Of a stretch of 23,938 nt of DNA, positions 23,519 to 23,938 are shown piece after piece. The notes under the pieces were generated by a model, which worked only from the letters and a program-made list of their open reading frames with translations, ran no database searches and was not told the DNA's origin. The DNA comes from a bacterium (GTDB lineage: Bacteria > DYJV01 > JALVYZ01). The position numbers and the translations under genes are program-made. Every line of letters starts with the position of its first letter. Position 1 is the stretch's first letter. Location of the stretch: contig JALVYZ010000338.1 in assembly GCA_027037705.1 (NCBI GenBank), forward strand, positions 1 to 23,938, in the 5' to 3' direction.

Positions 23519-23938
23519 TTAGAATAATCCTTTAATCTCACCTGTTTCAACATCAATATCAACATTATAGCCAGCTGGTGTTTTTCCAAGGCCTGGCATT
23601 GTTCTCATTTCACCACAAAGAGGATAAAGGAATCCAGCACCAGCTGAAGGTCTAATATCTCTAATTGGCAATCTGTATCCAGATGGCACACCTTTCCATG
23701 TAGGCTCATGGCTTATAGATAAGTGAGTTTTAGCCATACAGATTGGTAATTTATCTAAACCCTGCTTTGTATATAATTCAATTTTTTGTTCAGCAAGTGG
23801 TGAATAATCAACACCATCAGCATTATACATTTTAGTTGCAATAGTTTCAATTTTTTCTTTAATTGGTGCTTCCAATGGATAAAGAAATTTAAAGTTCTTT
23901 GGATCAAAATTATCAGCTGCATCAATAACTGCTTCAGC
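23519..23938 (-). CDS. fhs: Formate-tetrahydrofolate ligase (C-terminal part; N-terminus beyond window)
   Basis: Makes 10-formyl-THF from formate, THF and ATP, the first step of the methyl branch. The frame is open to the right edge, giving 139 visible residues; the internal TTG at 23875 is not a start because homology continues upstream (DPKNFKFLYPL). Family marks are LPICMAKTHLSISHEP, RDIRPSAGAGFLYPLCG, MRTMPGLGKTPA and the terminal GEIKGLF. The wording LCMAKTHLS, IRDIR and GFLYPL is closer, from memory, to the synthetase domain of eukaryotic MTHFD1 than to Moorella Fhs (KTQYSLS, TVREV, GFIVALTG). It is the first visible gene of the minus-strand acs cluster. Confidence 0.93.
   Translation of the reverse strand, partial: AEAVIDAADNFDPKNFKFLYPLEAPIKEKIETIATKMYNADGVDYSPLAEQKIELYTKQGLDKLPICMAKTHLSISHEPTWKGVPSGYRLPIRDIRPSAGAGFLYPLCGEMRTMPGLGKTPAGYNVDIDVETGEIKGLF

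Noticed and set aside
23873-23875. TTG as start of a 118-aa protein
   Set aside because: The codon is an internal Leu of fhs; the frame with Fhs homology continues upstream to the window edge.

Overview
The window is AT-rich (about 30% G+C by eye) and comes from an anaerobic bacterium that encodes the Wood-Ljungdahl (reductive acetyl-CoA) pathway. The liv substrate-binding protein has a cleavable signal peptide and no lipobox cysteine, which hints at a diderm with a periplasm. Arginine is mostly AGA/AGG and isoleucine is often ATA, a bias seen in many thermophiles and low-GC candidate phyla. I cannot name the phylum from sequence alone.

Layout. Positions 1-961 (minus) hold the N-terminal part of an FAD-linked (D)-2-hydroxyacid dehydrogenase, cut by the window edge. 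A short divergent region with a 7-nt repeat follows. On the plus strand come a CoA-disulfide reductase-like flavoprotein (1152-2492), then a compact cluster of a DJ-1/PfpI-like protein lacking the nucleophilic Cys, the RNA ligase RtcB, a nicotinate phosphoribosyltransferase-nicotinamidase fusion and a DUF456 membrane protein. Next are yicC-gmk-rpoZ (7016-8797) and a complete branched-chain amino-acid type ABC transporter livK-H-M-G-F (8847-13926), ending with rluB and a small membrane protein. A strong bidirectional terminator (14889-14920) separates this from the convergent minus-strand acs cluster, read right to left: fhs (partial), RACo/acsV, cooC/acsF, acsD, acsB, acsC, acsE.

How the genes work together. 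Fhs activates formate on tetrahydrofolate, AcsE moves the methyl group from methyl-THF to the corrinoid protein AcsC/AcsD, the RACo-type protein reduces inactivated Co(II), CooC/AcsF matures the nickel site, and AcsB joins methyl, CO and CoA to acetyl-CoA. The CODH subunit (acsA) is not in the window. The liv system probably imports amino acids, so peptide or amino-acid use combined with the acetyl-CoA pathway is a reasonable guess.

Most notable signals: (1) LivG carries an insertion of about 115 residues with four predicted membrane helices inside its nucleotide-binding domain; (2) the 298-bp livK-livH gap is a mosaic of degenerate tandem repeats with 7-, 8- and 10-nt periods, including two inverted 8-mer arrays; (3) a PncB-PncA fusion joins two consecutive NAD-salvage steps; (4) hairpins lie between several acs genes, one of them a canonical terminator inside the cluster.
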